Of a stretch of DNA of 64,000 nucleotides, positions 11,429 through 22,779 are shown piece after piece; the stretch's first letter is position 1; every line of letters starts with the position of its first letter. Source of the DNA: Phlebopus portentosus (taxonomy: Eukaryota; Basidiomycota; Agaricomycetes; Boletales; Boletinellaceae); assembly GCA_037892935.1 (NCBI GenBank), contig JAYXKI010000011.1, positions 868,001-932,000 on the forward strand. Reading direction: 5' to 3'. The notes beneath the pieces were generated by a model, which was given only the letters and a program-made list of their open reading frames with translations, was not told where the DNA came from and did not search any database. Both the position numbers and the translations under genes were made by a program.

Positions 11429-12991
11429 TTAATCATCGCCACGTCGAGCGAGGAACACGCCACTCGTACTCCCCGAGCTGTTCGTCCTCCTCCCACCAAA
11501 TCCAACGGCAGGGAACTTGGAGTTAGAATCGAAGTCGTCAGCATTTCCATTCTCGTTTGCAACATCTGCTGGGAAGATGACCCCAGAGTGTAGCTGAGGC
11601 TGCGCCCGTGGTTCTTCGTCATGCTGTACGATGATCGGTTCCGACGCGGAAGGTACACCTACGCTAGGAGCGATTAGGTTGGGTGGAATTGGAGAGTCGA
11701 GTGAAGGAAGGGATGTGGATTGTGAGGTCGGCGAGCGAGATCCTGTAGAGGTAGTCATTGTTCCTGTTGTCGCGCTATTCGAAGAGCGCTTTGATTTCGA
11801 CTTCGACTTGGGTTTCTTCTTCTGGTGGTGTGAGGTGAACGGGCCAGACGCTCCTGCTCCAGAAGCAGGGTTATTTGGTGAAGGGAGTGGTGAGGTTTGG
11901 GTTTGCGAGAAGTACATCGGTTGCTGTTGAGGGTATGGGTAATAGTAATGCGAAGAATCAGCGTTCGAGCGCGAAGCCGAAGTCTGCGATTGAGATTGCG
12001 AGTGTGAGCGCGAACTATCAGAGCCTCGGCTACCTCGTGGAGAGGGATGAGCCTTGCGTGTGTACGCTTCTCCTCCAAAGTCGGCTTCGTCATCCCCTTC
12101 CCCGTCGTCCCCAGCAGCGAGTCCGTGTCTGCTTCTGGGTGGATTTGCGCTTGCAAGTGGCGGGAGAGGGAGAGCACCAACGTAGGGACCGAACTCCTCC
12201 GCAGGCGCAGGAGGACTTGTTGGTATGGACGATAATGATCCTGGGCTGAGAGGGCTGAAGGGAGGACGGAGGGACCCACTGCCGGGGAAGCCTTCAAACT
12301 CCTGTCCATCTATACTGACACCCATCGCAGCCCTGCGCTCCGCCTCCTTCCTCTCCCTTCTCCTCCGCCTCCTCTCCTCCTTCTCCAACTGTTCCTGCCT
12401 CCTGCGCGCCTCTTCCTCTTCGCGCTCAGCTGCGGCGCGCGCAGCCCGTGCCGCTGCATCTTGAGGCGAGAGTTGCGAGATGAGAGTAGGGTCGAGCGGG
12501 GAGGCATCCGAGTCGAACGCTCCAAATGTTTCTGCGTCGGCGGAGGAGGACGAGTGGGCCGAGCTAAGCTGACCGACTGCAAGATGTCCAGGTCGATTTC
12601 GGGCTCGACGGCGATGACTGCCGTCGACTTCCTCATCGTCATTTTCTGAGTCGGAGAGCTGAATAGGAGGCCTTCCGAATAAATGAAAGCCAAATAATCG
12701 AACAGATTTATAATTCCTGTTCTTCCTCCTCTTCTTATTCCTCTTCCTTCGTCCTTCTCCTGAACCCAAGTTGGAGTGCAGCGACATAGTTTCTGCATCA
12801 CCTCCATCTGTGTCACTTGGATCATTGCGTAAGAGGCCTTCGAGCTCTTCATAACGAGTCTGCTGACCGCGCCTTGTCGATGAGTTTTCTTGTTCTTGTT
12901 CTGCCTCAGAGTGGGCTGTACGAGAGGAGAAGCATGGAAGACACGTGCTTATTGTTGCCCGGACGCCGTCTGTCCAGGAAAAGTCGTCCAT
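11429..12991 (-). CDS. Large disordered protein with Arg/Glu coiled coil (520 aa)
   Basis: One uninterrupted frame from ATG 12991 (MDDFSWTDGVRATISTCLPC). A short Cys-containing N-terminus is followed by an acidic/Ser region and a Lys/Arg run (RRKRNKKRRKNR, about residue 80) that could be a nuclear signal. A compact hydrophobic island (VRLFGFHLFGRPPIQLSD) follows. An Ala/Glu/Arg-rich coiled coil (about residues 175-220) leads into long Pro-, Ser- and Gln-rich disorder ending in VFLARRGDD. I recognise no catalytic domain. The N-terminus followed by the LFGFHLFGRPPI island feels like a conserved uncharacterised mushroom protein, but that is memory-based inference. The gene is divergent from HAP3 with 239 bases between start codons. 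The plus-strand frames inside it are shadows. Confidence 0.75.
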   Translation of the reverse strand: MDDFSWTDGVRATISTCLPCFSSRTAHSEAEQEQENSSTRRGQQTRYEELEGLLRNDPSDTDGGDAETMSLHSNLGSGEGRRKRNKKRRKNRNYKSVRLFGFHLFGRPPIQLSDSENDDEEVDGSHRRRARNRPGHLAVGQLSSAHSSSSADAETFGAFDSDASPLDPTLISQLSPQDAAARAARAAAEREEEEARRRQEQLEKEERRRRRRERKEAERRAAMGVSIDGQEFEGFPGSGSLRPPFSPLSPGSLSSIPTSPPAPAEEFGPYVGALPLPPLASANPPRSRHGLAAGDDGEGDDEADFGGEAYTRKAHPSPRGSRGSDSSRSHSQSQSQTSASRSNADSSHYYYPYPQQQPMYFSQTQTSPLPSPNNPASGAGASGPFTSHHQKKKPKSKSKSKRSSNSATTGTMTTSTGSRSPTSQSTSLPSLDSPIPPNLIAPSVGVPSASEPIIVQHDEEPRAQPQLHSGVIFPADVANENGNADDFDSNSKFPAVGFGGRRTNSSGSTSGVFLARRGDD

Positions 12992-13230
12992 TGTTCGTCG
13001 TCGTTAGGTATTTGTACAGAACGTCTTCAACCAAGGATGGTACGAGGAGGAGAAAATGAACGAAAAATGGCTGAATAAAACGTGTACCTACCCGGTGATC
13101 AGATTCACGTGCTTTCCCCGCCCTCACCAACAATATGAACGTGACCCTTCGAGTACTCCCTTCCCGACCCCGACAGGCAAATACCATTGGCCAGTCCAAC
13201 TCAATCATCGCATAAAATAAAATAAAATAA
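12992..13230. promoter_or_regulatory. Shared divergent promoter with an inverted CCAAT box
   Basis: These 239 bases separate the start codons of the 520-residue protein (-) and HAP3 (+), so both genes must use this stretch or overlap it. ATTGG at 13186-13190, inside CATTGGCCAG, is CCAAT on the minus strand and lies about 41 bases before the HAP3 ATG. A short AAAATAAAATAAAAT tract lies directly before the ATG. Because HAP3 is a subunit of the CCAAT-binding complex, self-regulation is possible but not shown. Confidence 0.5.
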
Positions 13231-13871
13231 ATGTCTTCAGAAACAACGTCTTCTCCTACCATCACAACAGCCGCTACTACTTCCGCTCCCGTCGCTCCAC
13301 AACCAATCGCACCTGGTCCATCAGCAGACGGCGGGATACCACCTGAACACAGTACTGGCGACGTTGCTGAGCCGCCTGAGATTACCGAGCATGAGGTCGG
13401 CGAGTATCGAGAGCAGGATCGATACCTCCCCGTGCGTGTTCTCCTTCCGTCTACCCATTCTTCCGACTTACACGCTCATTCTCGTAGATTGCCAACGTAG
13501 CGCGAATAATGAAATCCGCCGTCCCCCCAACAGCTAAAATCGCCAAAGACGCCAAAGAATGCGTCCAAGAATGCGTCAGCGAGTTCATCAGCTTCGTCAC
13601 CAGCGAAGCCGCGGAGAAATGCGGGTTAGAGAAACGCAAGACCGTTGGAGGCGAAGATGTTCTCTACGCCCTTGCGAGTTTGGGTTTTGATAATTATTCG
13701 GAGACACTGAAGATTTATCTAGCCAAGTTAAGACAGGCGAGTGCTTGGTATTCAAAGGAGTCCTGAAAATTGGCTTACGCCCACTCGCTTTCGTTATTCC
13801 CTTAGCACCAAACGACGAACGCTGCGCACCGTGCAGGGGATGGCGCACATGCAGACATGGACGAAGATTAA
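13231..13871 (+). CDS. HAP3: CCAAT-binding factor subunit HAP3 (NF-YB)
   Basis: HAP3/NF-YB pairs with HAP5/NF-YC through a histone fold and, with HAP2, binds CCAAT promoters. Exon 1 (13231-13431) encodes a Thr/Ala/Pro-rich lead and ends [10 protein letters not shown]. Exon 2 (13488-13736) completes the H2B-like fold: [63 protein letters not shown] and YLAKLRQ. These are the expected conserved HAP3 blocks. I place a third exon at 13806-13871 ([21 protein letters not shown]). The second intron would start with GC instead of GT (CAG|GCGAGT). Support comes from a decayed copy at 27.8 kb, which keeps a matching exon 3 after a normal GT donor. Without splicing, the frame would read on for ten residues to a stop at 13766. 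The gene converges on the EZH2-like gene. It is the only intact HAP3 in the window. Confidence 0.93.
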
Positions 13872-14259
13872 CTTATTGACTCTTTCCCGTTCCGACCAGA
13901 GACCAGTAGTTGCCAAAAGGACAAGCAAGCTACGTTGTGTGTATGTATTTCTAGTACCTACATCTATACATTATTAAAGGGGACCACCTCCTCGCGTGTG
14001 AAAATGTTTAAATTCACCGTCGCCAAGGATCAATCAACGAATCTTCGTCTTTCAAGACGGAAGGATCATCGGGGTCAGAGCGATTCAATGATGTTTCTCT
14101 GCTTTCGCTCTCTTTAGCCTATTCGAGGTGGGAAAGCTGTTTTCCGGCGCGCATGGTTCGTGGTAGGCTCTATAACGCGGACTCTGTACGACTAGGTCCC
14201 GAGAATAACGAGACAAAGCCCGAGCTCGGTCCCAACCATTCCAACCTTCGGCTTCTCTC
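13872..14259. other. Short interval between convergent HAP3 and EZH2 genes
   Basis: About 390 bases with no coding sequence, presumably the two 3' untranslated regions. Parts recur, in decayed form, downstream of the HAP3 pseudogenes at about 23.4-23.7, 27.96-28.22, 32.42-32.69 and 36.62-36.83 kb. This shows that the duplicated unit ran through this interval. Confidence 0.6.
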
Positions 14260-16991
14260 ACCCCTCCTTGAAGAACTCGTTCCCATAGTCCAGGTACAGT
14301 TCCGTACCCGGTTTTAGGTGCTTGTCTGCAAGTATGTAATGAAAGTCCATATATACGTCAGCTCAGGATCCTCCGGATGTCTAACGTGGACGGACGGACT
14401 GACCTGCGTATATGCCTATCCGCTGCACGCCATTCACAAGCATATCTATAAACACATACTTGAGCGTAAAAAGGACGAACGAAAAGGGAATGAAGTGAAG
14501 TCGCTTCCCCGCACGTACATTTCGCACAACAGTTCACCCTCTCCCTGTCATGGTTTATGAACCTCGACTCGTTACCTAGCTTTGAAGCATCAATTGAGAG
14601 AGCGTTGTTGAGCTTGTAGACGTAGTTCCGTCCGCGGAATTCGTTGAAGAAACTACCATGTTCAGGTAGGTGAGTTACGTCGAAAACGAATCGAACGTAG
14701 GAAGGTTTACGCACGCCCGAGAATCGACTGTAGATTCGTAGATGATCTCTCCCGTGTATTCTTGGCGAGACCATGAGAATCGGTGAATGTGCCAAAGGGG
14801 ATTCTATCGCTTACCGAGGATGAGCTCTCCCGCATGGACAGCCTGGTCTAAGAAAAGTCCGAATCCGAACTTGCTCTGTTTGACAATAGTCTTCTACCAT
14901 TACGGATGCCGTGAGTCATCGTGTACATAAGAAATGAGTATGCGCTATCAACCTTGTAATCACCACGCTGAATCTGAGAATTCGAGCAACGTCCTCCTAT
15001 TTCATCATCAGTACTGCAAAGTAGCCGAGCAAGAGTATCGAGACTCACCTCTACAATGACGTGTATCATGAGAAGCACTCAGCAACAAGTATGTATGTAA
15101 TCGGGACGAGACTCACCCTTCTTTGCAGGACAAACATACCTCCGGGTCGCACTCCCTACCCGAAGCAAGGCACGGACAGCTCTTGCTCATGCACGTTCTC
15201 ATCCCTTGCTTTTGCTTCGACCATACCCTGCATTTGCATCCACGGAATCGGCGAATACCTGTATGTATTTCCCGATCTTACTTTTAGTTTGCTTAGGAGA
15301 CAAACTATTTATAGACGTACATTGTGAGAAACATCGGCAACCCTTCTCGCAGTGCGCCTTATTACGATAGCAAGTACAGTTCGTCGTCTTGTCGCATGGA
15401 CCCGGGTGGGAACATGGTAGGCCACTTGATGCGCAGTCAATCATCATCAAAAACTCTAAAGTTCCCATAAGGGCGTGCTTTATATTTGACTCACGGGTCA
15501 TAGCTCAAGGTAAAGTCGTTGACTGAGAATAGTTGGCAAATAATCAATGAGCGTACAATGAGCAGTTTTTACGGCTAGAAAAAGGAAAGAAAAGGAACAT
15601 ACGTTTATTGATTACAGTATTGGTGAGATCATCCCAGCCAGAATCATCGGTTCGTATTGAAGAAGTTCTTCCTTGTGCCGGCAAGTCCAGTTTTTGTCGA
15701 ATAGCATGTGTCTTTACATATGAATACATCGTCCAAGTTCATCCTTAGGAGATGAGATTTTCCACAATTTACCTTTCGACACGTTCTGTTGCAAGCGATG
15801 GCCAACTGACAGTCAGTCAAATCCGGACAGACTGAAAGAATGGTTGCCATGGTGCTCCGAATTGCTTCGTTCAATTCAACTTCCTAAGGAAATCATATAA
15901 AACAGGGCATAAGCCATGCATTTAAAGATACGCACTTCCGCTTCATTGGGAGTTGAAGAGGCAGAAAGATAGCAGTGCGATCCACAAGGCCCCGAATCTG
16001 TTCCTAACTTTTCCCCGGCCGAAGCATTATTCGGTGGCCCGACGGGAGGAACCTCCTCTGGTAATTCATCAATGTTATCTTCGGAACTTATTTCTATAGC
16101 GAGGATAGATAGAACTTACCATGAAGAGAGCAGAAAGCCTCGATGCAATTGAGGTTCGGGCAAAAGTGCTTGACTATACCATCAAAGCGCGCTTTGGTAT
16201 CCCAATGTTCAGGGAGCGAAGGTGATGCTGGTATTTCATCGTGCCGGTTTTCAAAGGATGTCCATTGAAGGAGGTCTCTACCATGAAGTATTGACGCTAA
16301 TGCAAGCTTGTTGGAACCCACTAGCTTACCTTTGCCCAAGCTTGCTGATCGGGACGCTCGGCAAAAGAACTCGCTTTATATGTTCCAAAGGGATGTCATG
16401 GTAGTTATTCAGGCGACGTATTGATTCCAGAATGATCGTCTCCTCTACGAAGAAAAGTGAGATATGAGCATGATCTTACATAACTAAGGACATACTATCA
16501 GGATCCAGGCGCTCCTTCTCCCATGCAAACCTCTCGTGATGATTCCGATACCCAGCAAAATCAAAATTGCTCCCCGGGAAAGGAACGAAAGGCATATCAT
16601 CGGAATCATCTCCAGCAAAAACGCTAGTCGACATCGAAGAACAAGACTCATAGCACGGAGTAGGGTTCAATTTGGGGGCTTTCAGGTGGACCATTTTATA
16701 ATCAACCAAAGCCGCCGCTTCGTCTCGACGCTCAACTTTCTCGCTCGGATTTTCCCAGTGAAGCGAGTCCGGGCTCGCAGGGATATTGGTAAAGAATGAC
16801 TGAGGGCTGACGATGTCAGTGGACTCTGATTCAAGAGACTCCCCTGACGCGTCTGTCTTGGTAATATCGCTTTGAAGAGAATGGATTTCGGATGCACAGT
16901 AGTCTTGCTCCCAGGCATAGAATTCATCCCAGACATCGTTATATACGGAAGTTATAAGAGATGAAACAGCTTCATCTTCTGCTTCAGACAT
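14260..16991 (-). CDS. E(z)/EZH2-type histone H3K27 methyltransferase (KMT6)
   Basis: EZH2 is the catalytic subunit of Polycomb repressive complex 2, which methylates histone H3 Lys27. I start at ATG 16991 (MSEAEDEAVSSLITSVYNDV); the frame upstream is open but has no ATG. After an acidic N-terminal region come helical segments (ETIILESIRRLNNYHDIPLE, WDTKARFDGIVKHFCPNLNC, ELNEAIRSTMATILSVCPDL). The Cys-rich CXC/pre-SET domain follows: LPCSHPGPCDKTTNCTCYRN, KGCRCFSQC, FRGCKCR, KSCPCLASGRECDPEVCLSC. The SET domain follows: KTIVKQSKFGFGLFLDQAVH, EYTGEIIYESTVDSR, NYVYKLNNALSIDASKLGNE, SRFINHDRERVNCCAK, LVNGVQRIGIYADKHL and finally ELYLDYGNEFFKEG before TGA 14260. The cofactor-binding RFINH and NC motifs and the terminal tyrosine are present. 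About ten introns are inferred. The gene appears complete, and its last exons recur as relics in the array to the right. Confidence 0.9.
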
Positions 16992-17539
16992 ATGTCGGAT
17001 TTTAATGGTAGCAAGCTGTTCGGAAGAAGGAGACCCACAGACAATCAATTGAATCAGTCAGATTGGGAAGTCGCATTGGCACTGGCATAAGGGCGGCGCA
17101 TTAACTTATATAATACAACGATTACGTGGTACTATTACCTCCGACGCGGAGATCGACGTGCCCTTTAAGGAACCGCATATCGTCGATTTGGCATCTATCT
17201 CCCTCAATCCCTCTGCCAGATTATCTTTTTAGAAGGAAATAATACTGCGCATTTAAAAGAAATTATATAAAAAGAAGATTTCTGGGGAAAGTAAACCGAC
17301 AAGCTGAGAGAGAAGGCGGCATTAATTTCGAAAAGCATGTGTGCCAAAAGCTCTTGGAACCATAGATCATGGTGTTCAATCCCTAACACAGAATAAATAT
17401 GATACACACTCGAACAAAGCAAAATGTAATTTCCAGACGAGAGATTAAAAAACCTCCATATCCAGCCAAAGATGCCTATCCGATCACAATCATTCCTGCT
17501 ATCTCCTAGTCTGCATGAATAAACCGCAACCTCTGTGAA
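16992..17539. other. Intergenic DNA that starts the array homology
   Basis: There is no gene here. From about 17280 on, the sequence recurs before each DUF6533 3' end (for example CTCTTGGAACCA at about 17353 and again at about 23995). It marks the right flank of the 2.7-kb stretch, containing the body of EZH2, that the duplicated units lack. Confidence 0.5.
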
Positions 17540-19277
17540 TCACGCTGAGCCTTCCTGTCCAGAGCTTTGTTCGTCGTTCGGACCATTCTGATACATATTA
17601 GAATTTATCAGAAGATACTCAGAGCAATAACGGCAAGAACGTAAAGACACACTTCTCCAAAATCAATGTCACTGACAGTTCTCGGCGTGTAATTTGTCCC
17701 ACCATTCGCACCTCTCTCTCCAGCTTGCTTCAGATTGATCAATAGCTGACCTCCGAGGATGCAGAGAAGAGCTGGACTTCCTACTGCGCGCACGACATCC
17801 GAGGCGAAAGGACTGATTTCCACTGTGCTAATGTTCACAATCTTACAAACAGAGCAGAAGATGACACTTTGGATAGTCAAAAACACGAAACGTCCGAGTG
17901 CATTCCAAACGAACTCACAAGCCGTAATATATCACCTGGTCCTGGATAAGAACGCGAACTAAGTGAAAACCTTTAAAGCCGGATGACATCTTCCAATATT
18001 CCGCTGCTTTGTAGAGCGCGAGGCCCAGTAGAACTAACCCGTATGTCATCGGGACTAGCCTAGAAAGGATCAGAGTAGCTTTTTCGTATAGTGTAGTGTG
18101 CTTACCATGAAATGATGGACAGCGTTCGCGGAGAAGCCCTGTGTGCTACGCAAATTGTCACTCCTACCCCAAGACTGCCGACGGAGACTGAGGAACATTC
18201 AGTTCAGCGTAAAGAGGCTCAATGAGTAAAGGTCTTACGATCTTCAAACAAGACACCATAAATCAGAATGCCGAGGCCGAAGCCGGCATCCAATCCAAGA
18301 AGGATGTTGAGGATGATAGACAGTTTCCTATCTATAGAATGCTTGAGCAAGGCGACTTCATAAGAGAAGTTACTCACTTTGTTGCCAGAGCGCTAAGACC
18401 CGGATGAGCAGAATGTCTGTGTATTTATGGCACGTTATTAGCCGCATCAACTCTAGCTTGCCCACTTACAGTCAATCAGTACGATATTGGCCAGATCTTG
18501 CGCTTGAATAAGCACGAGACTGCCGCAAGAGTCAAGCTACATACTGGTAAACCCCCCAATCCAAAATGAAAACAGACCTAATTCACAAAGTTACGTGGTA
18601 TACAAATCGTCGGGGGGAACACATACAACTGAACCAATGTTCGTCTAAGTCCCGGGTATCATGACTCTCGTACTGAGCCGTGAACGCACGCACCTTGCGA
18701 GGTTCTCTGTAAAGAGAAACACTGGACAATGGGTAACTGTCAGGGCCGAAGTCTACATAGGATGAATGGAAAAATTTACAAGTTATGTTGCAAACAGCTC
18801 CAAGTAGCCCGATGTAATGATTCTTTGATAGATCAGAAGCTATCCGACTCCTAGATACTTGAATGATCACTCACTGCAAAGTATATGATGCTGACAGAGC
18901 TACGTGGGTCCGGCTTCCGGATTTCGTCAGTCCATGAAGCTCGAAGTTGACTGGTGTGATTCACCCAGAAGTATTTTATCTAAGAATCGCCGATTAATAG
19001 CGTAGTTAGGAAGAGAGGTCAGGGATGGCATTCTTGTGAGATGTTACCTCCTTATCCAGCGTGATAACTGCACAACACAACACAAGGGTAAGCCACAACT
19101 TGCCAGAGGCAAAACCGTAGAACGCATACTGGAGTGGTAGACTAAGACGGTCGCAAGAGCCACATTGAAGTACTGACTGGTCGTGATCTCTGAAATGAAT
19201 AACTGAACAACATTTGAATCGATGGATTCAGGATCCGAACGAATGTGCAAAGGCCTAGAGATACTGAGAAGAGGCAT
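17540..19277 (-). CDS. DUF6533 integral membrane protein, copy 1
   Basis: DUF6533 proteins are multi-pass membrane proteins found in basidiomycetes; their role is unknown. ATG 19277 opens MPLLSISRPLHIRSD, then the domain signature FISEITTSQYFNVALATVLV, and the micro-exons IITLDKE, IKYFW and PDPRSSVSIIYFA. Further exons give NHYIGLLGAVCNIT, DILLIRVLALWQQ, KLSIILNILLGLDAGFGLGI, LVPMTYGLVLLGLALYKAAE and SVIFCSVCKIVNIS. The chain closes with ALLCILGGQLLINLKQAGER and GGTNYTPRTVSDIDFGE. The terminal exon (NGPNDEQSSGQEGSA) stops at 17540. About seven hydrophobic helices and roughly 300-350 residues are expected. TTTATA at 19318-19323 reads TATAAA on the coding strand about 41 bases before the ATG and recurs in every copy. 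I found no break in this copy. Confidence 0.8.
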
Positions 19278-19789
19278 TTCTGAGATGATTGAAACTGGGT
19301 GCGATTCGTTGGACACGTTTATACGTGTGTGGTAAAGGAGCGTAGCACCTCATCTCAGTAGGTGTCGGAAGATTCGAAACCTCCTGATGCCAGTTCGTTG
19401 CATTCAGAATCGCATTGAACCTCCTATAGAATAGATCTCTACGAAATAAAAAAAGATTTCTGATCAGTAGCAGAACGGAGCACCAGATTGGCCTGCTTCA
19501 ATGACAGATATTCACCTACCTCAAAATATAGTAGCATCTGCATATTATAGGGGTACAACCATCATTGCACCTGCAGATCGTATCAACTAAACACTGAGGC
19601 GCTTATTTACATCATGGAGATAGCTTTTTTGTCCTGGCGTCGAGATGACGACACGCAGTCACTGAACACTCATCTACTCGACGGATGAGTCCATATACAG
19701 GAGCACTTGGTGAACACTGCGCATTCCTGTGTTTACTGTTGCCGCTACTAGTAGTATTTGCATCGATTCATGTCTGGATGGTGCAAGCG

Positions 19790-20300
19790 TGATCTTCCCG
19801 GACTTATCCTAGAGACTTCGTCAGAACACCATTCGCCTGTCAAAAATATCAGTTGTATCGCCGCAGCATCTACTTCTTACATCTACTACTACCACTACCA
19901 TTCCCGTTGCTATACGTGCAGCGGGACATGGCAGCAAACACCTAAGCATTGTGCTGGCGACGTTTCTGAGCCCACTGAGATTACTGAGGATGATGGCGTC
20001 GGCTTGAGCAGGATTGTTACCTTCTGGCACGTGCTCTCCTTCCTTCCATCTATCCATTAACTCATCTTGATTTTTCGTTCTCCTTGTACACATTCGTCAC
20101 AGCGTAAATGTCCAACGTTGCGCAAATAATGAGATTGAAGTATCCCCGACAACCAAATCATCAAAGACGTGAAAGGATTCACTGGTGAGTTCATTGGAGA
20201 ATCGTGGACTCGCGAAACAAGGTGAAAATGTGCTTTATGCCCTTTCGAGATTGAGGGCTGATAGCTATGCATAGACGTTGCAACATGAGATACTCAGAGA
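19790..20300 (+). pseudogene. HAP3 relic A
   Basis: Matches HAP3 in order: the Thr/Pro-coding lead (CATTCCCGTTGCT), the GGCGACGTTTCTGAGCC..GAGATTAC block at about 19955-19990, the intron, and exon 2 from AACGTTGCGCAAATAATGA (20117). Exon 2 then loses frame and most of the histone fold, keeping only GAAAATGTGCTTTATGCCCT. The relic ends abruptly against the truncated 3' end of DUF6533 copy 2, without the HAP3 3' flank or a SET relic, so a deletion removed that DNA here. Confidence 0.8.
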
Positions 20301-21917
20301 AAGAATGTGAAGATGCACCTGGCCAAAGCCAATATCACTGATACTTGTCGGTGTGTAGTTCGTTCCGCCATTCGCGCCTCTCTCTCCAGCTAGCTTCAGA
20401 TTGATCAATAGCTGGCCACCGAGGACGCAGAGAAGCGTTGGGATCCCGCTGTACCCAGGACACTTGCAGCGAAAGGGCTAATTTCAATGATGGGTATTTC
20501 GACAATCCTGGAAACTGAGCAGAAAATGACACTCTGGATGCTCAAATACGAAATATCAGATAGATTCCAAACAACTATCAAGTCATAGTAAACGGCTTGG
20601 TTCTGGATGAGAATTTGAACTAATTGAAATACCTTAAATCCAGACGACAGCTGCCAATACTCCGTTGCCTTGTAAAGAGAAAGTCCCAGCAGAATTAAGC
20701 CGTATATCATCGGGACTAGCCTACAGAGGATCAGAGTAGGGCTTCGAACAGTGCAGTGTGCTTACCATGAAACAATGCCCAGTGTTGGGGAAGGAATCCT
20801 TTCGCTCATGCAAATTGACATTCCCTCCACGAGGACAGCGACAGCAACTTAGGGCCAATCAGTTCAGCGAAGATTGGTTCAATGAGCAGAAACTTACGGT
20901 TTTGAAACAAGGTGACATAAATGAGAATGCCGAGTCTGAATCCGGCTTCCAATTCAAGAAGAAATTTGAGGATGATAGACAGCTTCCTGTCTGCATAACA
21001 CTTGAGCAAGATGAGTCCTCATCAGGGAGGTTGCTCACCTTGATGCCAGAGCGCTAAGACCCAAATGAGTAGAATATCTACATATTATGGCAAGTCAACA
21101 GCTGCATTCTGCTTCTTACAGTCAATCAGCACGATAATGGCCAGATCTAGCATCCGACATTCGGGTGAGCATGGTATTGACACTTAGGTTAAGCTATATA
21201 CTGGCCAAAGCGGTGATCCAATATGAAACCCGACCTACTGCACAAAGTTATTCAAGAAACAACCTCTTGGATTGAACACGTACAACTAGCAAATGTTATC
21301 TAGATTCGGACATTGACACTCATACCAAGGAGTGAACACACACACCAAGACTCTGTAAAAAGGTAGGCTAAAAATACGTAAATTTCACAGCTGAACGTCA
21401 AAAGGAGCAAATCATTGGTTTAGTAGTTATGCTACAGACAGCCGCAAGTAACCCGATGTAACGATTCTATGCCAGGATGAGAAGCTGTCCGAATCTTGAT
21501 GCAAATATAGCTCACAGCAAAGTATATGATTCTGACAGAGATGCGTGGATTTGGCTATCCCTTCTCGTCAGATCATAGTAGTCGATGTCAACTGATGTAA
21601 TTCACCCACATATACTTTATCTGAGAGTGGAAGAGAAACAGCCTTGTTAGGACCTTGGCTCAGACCGGGATTCCTTTGGTATGTTACCTTCTTGTCCAGC
21701 GTAATAACTACGTGATACAAGGCGAGGGTAAGTTACGAGACATCAAATGTAAATTGATACAGTACGTACTGGCATGGTAGACCAAGACCGCTGCGGATGC
21801 CAGACTGAAATACCTGCTGGTCCTGATTTCTGAAACAAATAACTGAACAACACTCGGATCAATGGGTTCAGCATCCGAATGAATTCGCAAAGGCACAGAG
21901 ACATTGAGGATGGGCAT
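20300..21917 (-). pseudogene. DUF6533 membrane protein, copy 2 (frameshifted, 3' truncated)
   Basis: ATG 21917 opens MPILNVSVPLRIHSDAEPI and the start of the domain is intact (FVSEIRTSRYFSLASAAVLV). Later exons are recognisable (ILLIWVLALWHQ, YGLILLGLSLYKATEYW, SVIFCSVSRIVEIPIIEI). In the last large exon, at about 20430-20470, this copy is one base shorter than copy 1, which throws the conserved GGQLLINLK segment out of frame. The terminal exon with its NG.NDEQ motif is missing; the sequence runs into HAP3 relic A at about 20300. The product would lack the normal C-terminus, so I call it a pseudogene, though a truncated protein could still be made. TTTATA lies at 21958-21963. Confidence 0.75.
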
Positions 21918-22779
21918 CTTTGAGATGGCTTGACGCGGGTGCAAGTTGGTGGATGCATTTATACCTAAGTACAGAGGTATTGCACCTCATTTCAAAAGAC
22001 GTTGGAAGTTTCGGCAAATCCTGATGCCTGTTCGTTGCATCCGAATCCGGTACAATGACTGATGTAGGACAGATTATAGCAAGGGAGAAGAGTCATTGAT
22101 GAACATCGGGATGCGGTACTGCCTCTTTTGATGACGGACATCACCTATCTGACCGTGTACAGTATTCAGGCATTGCAAGGGTACGAACATCATTGCGCTA
22201 GGCAAGGTTGGAGACTTGAGCTGGTAGATTCATAATCCTCCACAAGTCATGAAAACGGGCTTTTTCGAGGCACTGGCCTCGATCACGCAATTGCCGGACA
22301 TTCATGCTGAGGATAGACCATGTACCCAGATGAATACGATGATCCTACAGTCGCTGCGAGTATTGATGTACTGTATCCCATGGACTTGCTTTCTTCAATA
22401 AAACGGATCCCAACGAATACTTTGAAGCCGGCAATCCGGCTCGTGTAGAACAGATGTCAACAAAGTGGACGAAATTTTGATCAGTAACAGAATGTGACAT
22501 GGCCCTTTTCACAGCAAAGACCCGCCTTCACCTGCTTCTCCATATGTAGCGTCAGCGCTGATCCAATGATTTGTTACTTATATCAACTAACCATAACGAC
22601 ACCAGATCGTTTCATGAAGATGATTTTTTCGGGTTTTGAGAGCTGATGACTGCGAAGCCACTGAGTGATTGTGTACTTGATAGATGAGCCTGTCATTGAG
22701 CCCATGGACCGGGGCGAATGAGGGCCGCTGTCCATCGCTGTGTCCGTGGTTGCTCTGCTACAGTGCTAGCAGTAACGAT

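Noticed and set aside
11631..12464. Plus-strand frames opposite the 520-residue protein
   Set aside because: Composition mirrors the Ser/Pro/Arg-rich minus frame; no independent support.
19044..19316. Longer starts for DUF6533 copies (for example at 19316 and 25959)
   Set aside because: These frames begin at non-ATG codons. The aligned ATG shared by copies 1-5 lies about 40 bases downstream and fits the conserved TATA spacing.
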